From contig CAJWCX010000028.1 in the NCBI GenBank assembly GCA_913031405.1, forward strand, positions 1 through 8,825: DNA of 8,825 bases, written 5' to 3'. The DNA comes from an uncultured Flavobacteriales bacterium (GTDB lineage: Bacteria > Bacteroidota > Bacteroidia > Flavobacteriales_D > Crocinitomicaceae). Below, one piece after another: positions 7,255 to 8,825 of this stretch; within the stretch, counting starts at the first letter, position 1, and the number at the start of each line of letters is the position of its first letter. The notes under the pieces are model-generated. The model was not told the DNA's origin. It saw only the letters and a program-made list of their open reading frames with translations, and searched no databases. A program made the translations under genes and the position numbers.

Positions 7255-8825
7255 TTATTCGTCCATTGGTTTGAAATAAGTTCGCTTACCTTTTGAGTCA
7301 TGAAGATCTCCGTACGTCAGATTTGGTGCCTTTTGGAGCTCATTTACTTTTTCAAATTGTCTGCCCAAACCATTTGGTTTTAATCGGGCATCAGCTACAC
7401 GTTTTTGAAGGACAAATTTCAAAGAATCGACTACCCCTTTATACCCAACTTTGGATGCTAAATTGATCAATTCTTGTTTATCCCTCTGGTGGTCGTATAG
7501 CTCGAATCCTAATTCCCCATTTTCACCCCATGAGGTTAAGCGATACCTCTTTGTTTTTATGGAATATCCGTTTCTCCATCGGGTTAATGCGCTTTCTCGT
7601 ATATCTGATGTTTGATTGTCTATGATTGGTTTTAAGCTTTTCCCAACGACGTGATTTGGGACATCGATATTTGCTAAATCCATAATCGTTGGATAAATAT
7701 CAATCAATTCGACTGGGCTGTTTGATCTTGCTGAAAAACTTTCATTGCTGGGAATAGAAATAATTAGTGGTACCCGAGTGGCGTTTTCAAACAATGTCTG
7801 TTTTTGCCAATGTCCATGCTCCCCTAGGTGATAACCATGGTCGGAGGTAAAGACGACGATTGTATTTTCTAGTAATCCGCTTTCTTTAAGTTTATTTAAG
7901 ATACGGCCAACTTGAGCATCTATAAAAGAAATTGAGGCGTAATAAGCTTCTTTTATTTCTTTGGCAAGATCCTCTTCAAGATGCAATTGATTCTTTTTTG
8001 CTCGGATTGATTTTGCGGCGGGCGGGGGGATGCTTTTTAGATATTCATCAGTACTAATGGGAATAGCTATGGATGATCTTTCGTATTGGTCAAAATATTT
8101 TTGTGGAGCAACAAAAGGAGTGTGCGGTCTATAAAAGCCTACAGCTAAAAAAAAAGGTTGTCCATTTTTGGAAAACTGATCCAAATATTCAATCGCTTCA
8201 GAGGCTACAATGCCGTCTGTGTATTCCTCGTCTGCTCCACTAGCCGCTAACCAGCTCAATGTTCCCCCATATCTTCTCGGTGATAAGGTGTTGATCTTAT
8301 ATTCTTCTATTTTATCTCTACCATAAGGATTAACAGTTTGGTCCCAACTATGAGGATCGTCTGTTCCTGAGGTTCCAATAGCGCTTGGATTGTCATAATG
8401 AAATATTTTACCGATTCTAATGGATTGGTATCCTTGTTGGCGGAACCGCTGACCCATTGTAATTGCATCGGGGATTGAGTTTCTAATGTACATGTTATTT
8501 CGGGTCATTTTGGTTTGATCCGTATACATTCCTGTCATAAATGAAGCTCGAGATGGGCCACATAAAGGGTATTGATTATGAGCGTTTTCGAATAGGACAC
8601 CTTGTCTAGACAGCTCATCAATGTGCGGCGTTTTGATGATGGAGTTTCCATAGGCACCGATGTCACAATTCAAATCATCAGCTATAATAAAAATAACATT
8701 GGGTTTTGCGTTGTCTTGTATGCTGCATTTATGACTTAATGTATCTTTTTTTTTTTATCTCATCATCATGACAAGCGACGAATGAACAAATAATTATTAC
8801 GGCAAATATTATTCGCGAATACAAA
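7255..8825 (-). CDS. Iduronate-2-sulfatase-like sulfatase (probably S1_7), lipoprotein leader out of frame; 5' end beyond the window
   Basis: The catalytic frame is open from just after a TAA at 8757-8755 down to TAA at 7257-7255. It reads KPNVIFIIADDLNCDIGAYG, then C-G-P-S-R (Cys codon 8562-8560) followed by ASFMTGMY, then FYRPHTPFVAP, FTSDHGYHLGEHGHWQKQ and TRVPLIIS. These are hallmarks of the iduronate-2-sulfatase-like group, with the Asp-Asp and Asp-His metal ligands and the formylglycine cysteine all present. A start at the TTG of 8673 would cut through the IIADD metal site, and this frame has no ATG further upstream. In the neighbouring frame 8824-8758 encodes a lipoprotein leader (RIIFAVIIICSFVAC, then HDDEI); Cys codon is 8773-8771. 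That frame enters an A11 run (8756-8746) and stops at 8731-8729. Ten A residues would join the two frames into one continuous lipoprotein sulfatase of more than 515 residues. Sequencing or assembly error, slippage or recent inactivation are all possible. The start codon is probably just outside the window. Substrate is likely a sulfated uronic acid or fucose-type glycan (inference). Confidence 0.88.
8746..8756 (-). other. A11 homopolymer at the frame break of the first sulfatase
   Basis: The plus strand has eleven consecutive T, read as A11 in the mRNA. The lipoprotein leader enters in one frame as DDEIKKK and would leave as RYIKS then stop. The sulfatase frame, blocked upstream by TAA at 8757-8755, leaves the run as KKKDTLSHK. 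Removing one A, or adding two, restores a single reading frame. Runs of this length are prone both to sequencing error and to RNA-polymerase slippage. Confidence 0.85.

Noticed and set aside
8144..8155. A9 run on the plus strand (T9 in the mRNA) inside the first sulfatase as a second slippage site
   Set aside because: The frame is continuous across it and encodes the conserved PFFLAVGF segment, so nothing needs explaining.
8671..8673. TTG as the start codon of the first sulfatase
   Set aside because: It would remove PNVIFIIADD, which carries conserved metal-binding aspartates. The coding match clearly continues upstream.

Overview
The window is AT-rich and reads as one co-oriented gene cluster on the minus strand, transcribed from high to low coordinates. 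It most likely comes from a marine, polysaccharide-degrading member of the Bacteroidota. The grounds are the lipoprotein signal peptides, mostly weak Shine-Dalgarno sequences, large outer-membrane beta-barrels ending in a hydrophobic or aromatic residue, and sulfatases packed together in an operon. The genus cannot be told from the sequence.

In transcription order: (1) an iduronate-2-sulfatase-like sulfatase (8825 to 7255) whose 5' end runs off the window and whose lipoprotein leader is one base out of frame with the enzyme at an A11 run; (2) a second formylglycine-type lipoprotein sulfatase (7221 to 5761); (3) a formylglycine-generating enzyme (FGE) predicted to be an exported lipoprotein (5758 to 4580); (4) and (5) two adjacent outer-membrane beta-barrel proteins (4525 to 2627 and 2624 to 864) that appear to be divergent paralogs; (6) a lipoprotein of unknown function (867 to 1) that continues past the window edge. 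Intergenic distances in transcription order are 33, 2, 54 and 2 nt, then a 4-nt overlap, so a single transcript is likely. Its main promoter probably lies outside the window. There is no non-coding stretch above 300 nt. I saw no tRNA, rRNA, CRISPR array or mobile element.

Proposed joint role (inference): both sulfatases carry the C-x-P-S-R site whose cysteine must be oxidised to formylglycine, and the operon supplies its own FGE. All three carry lipoprotein leaders, so maturation and desulfation may take place in the cell envelope. The two barrels and the terminal lipoprotein would then form an outer-membrane binding or transport module for a sulfated glycan or its desulfated fragments. No SusC/SusD pair is visible, so this is not a canonical polysaccharide-utilisation locus as far as the window shows. 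The most notable points are the exported FGE co-transcribed with its likely clients, its Asn-for-His active-site change and extra N-terminal cysteine cluster, the paralogous barrel pair, and the A11 frame interruption.
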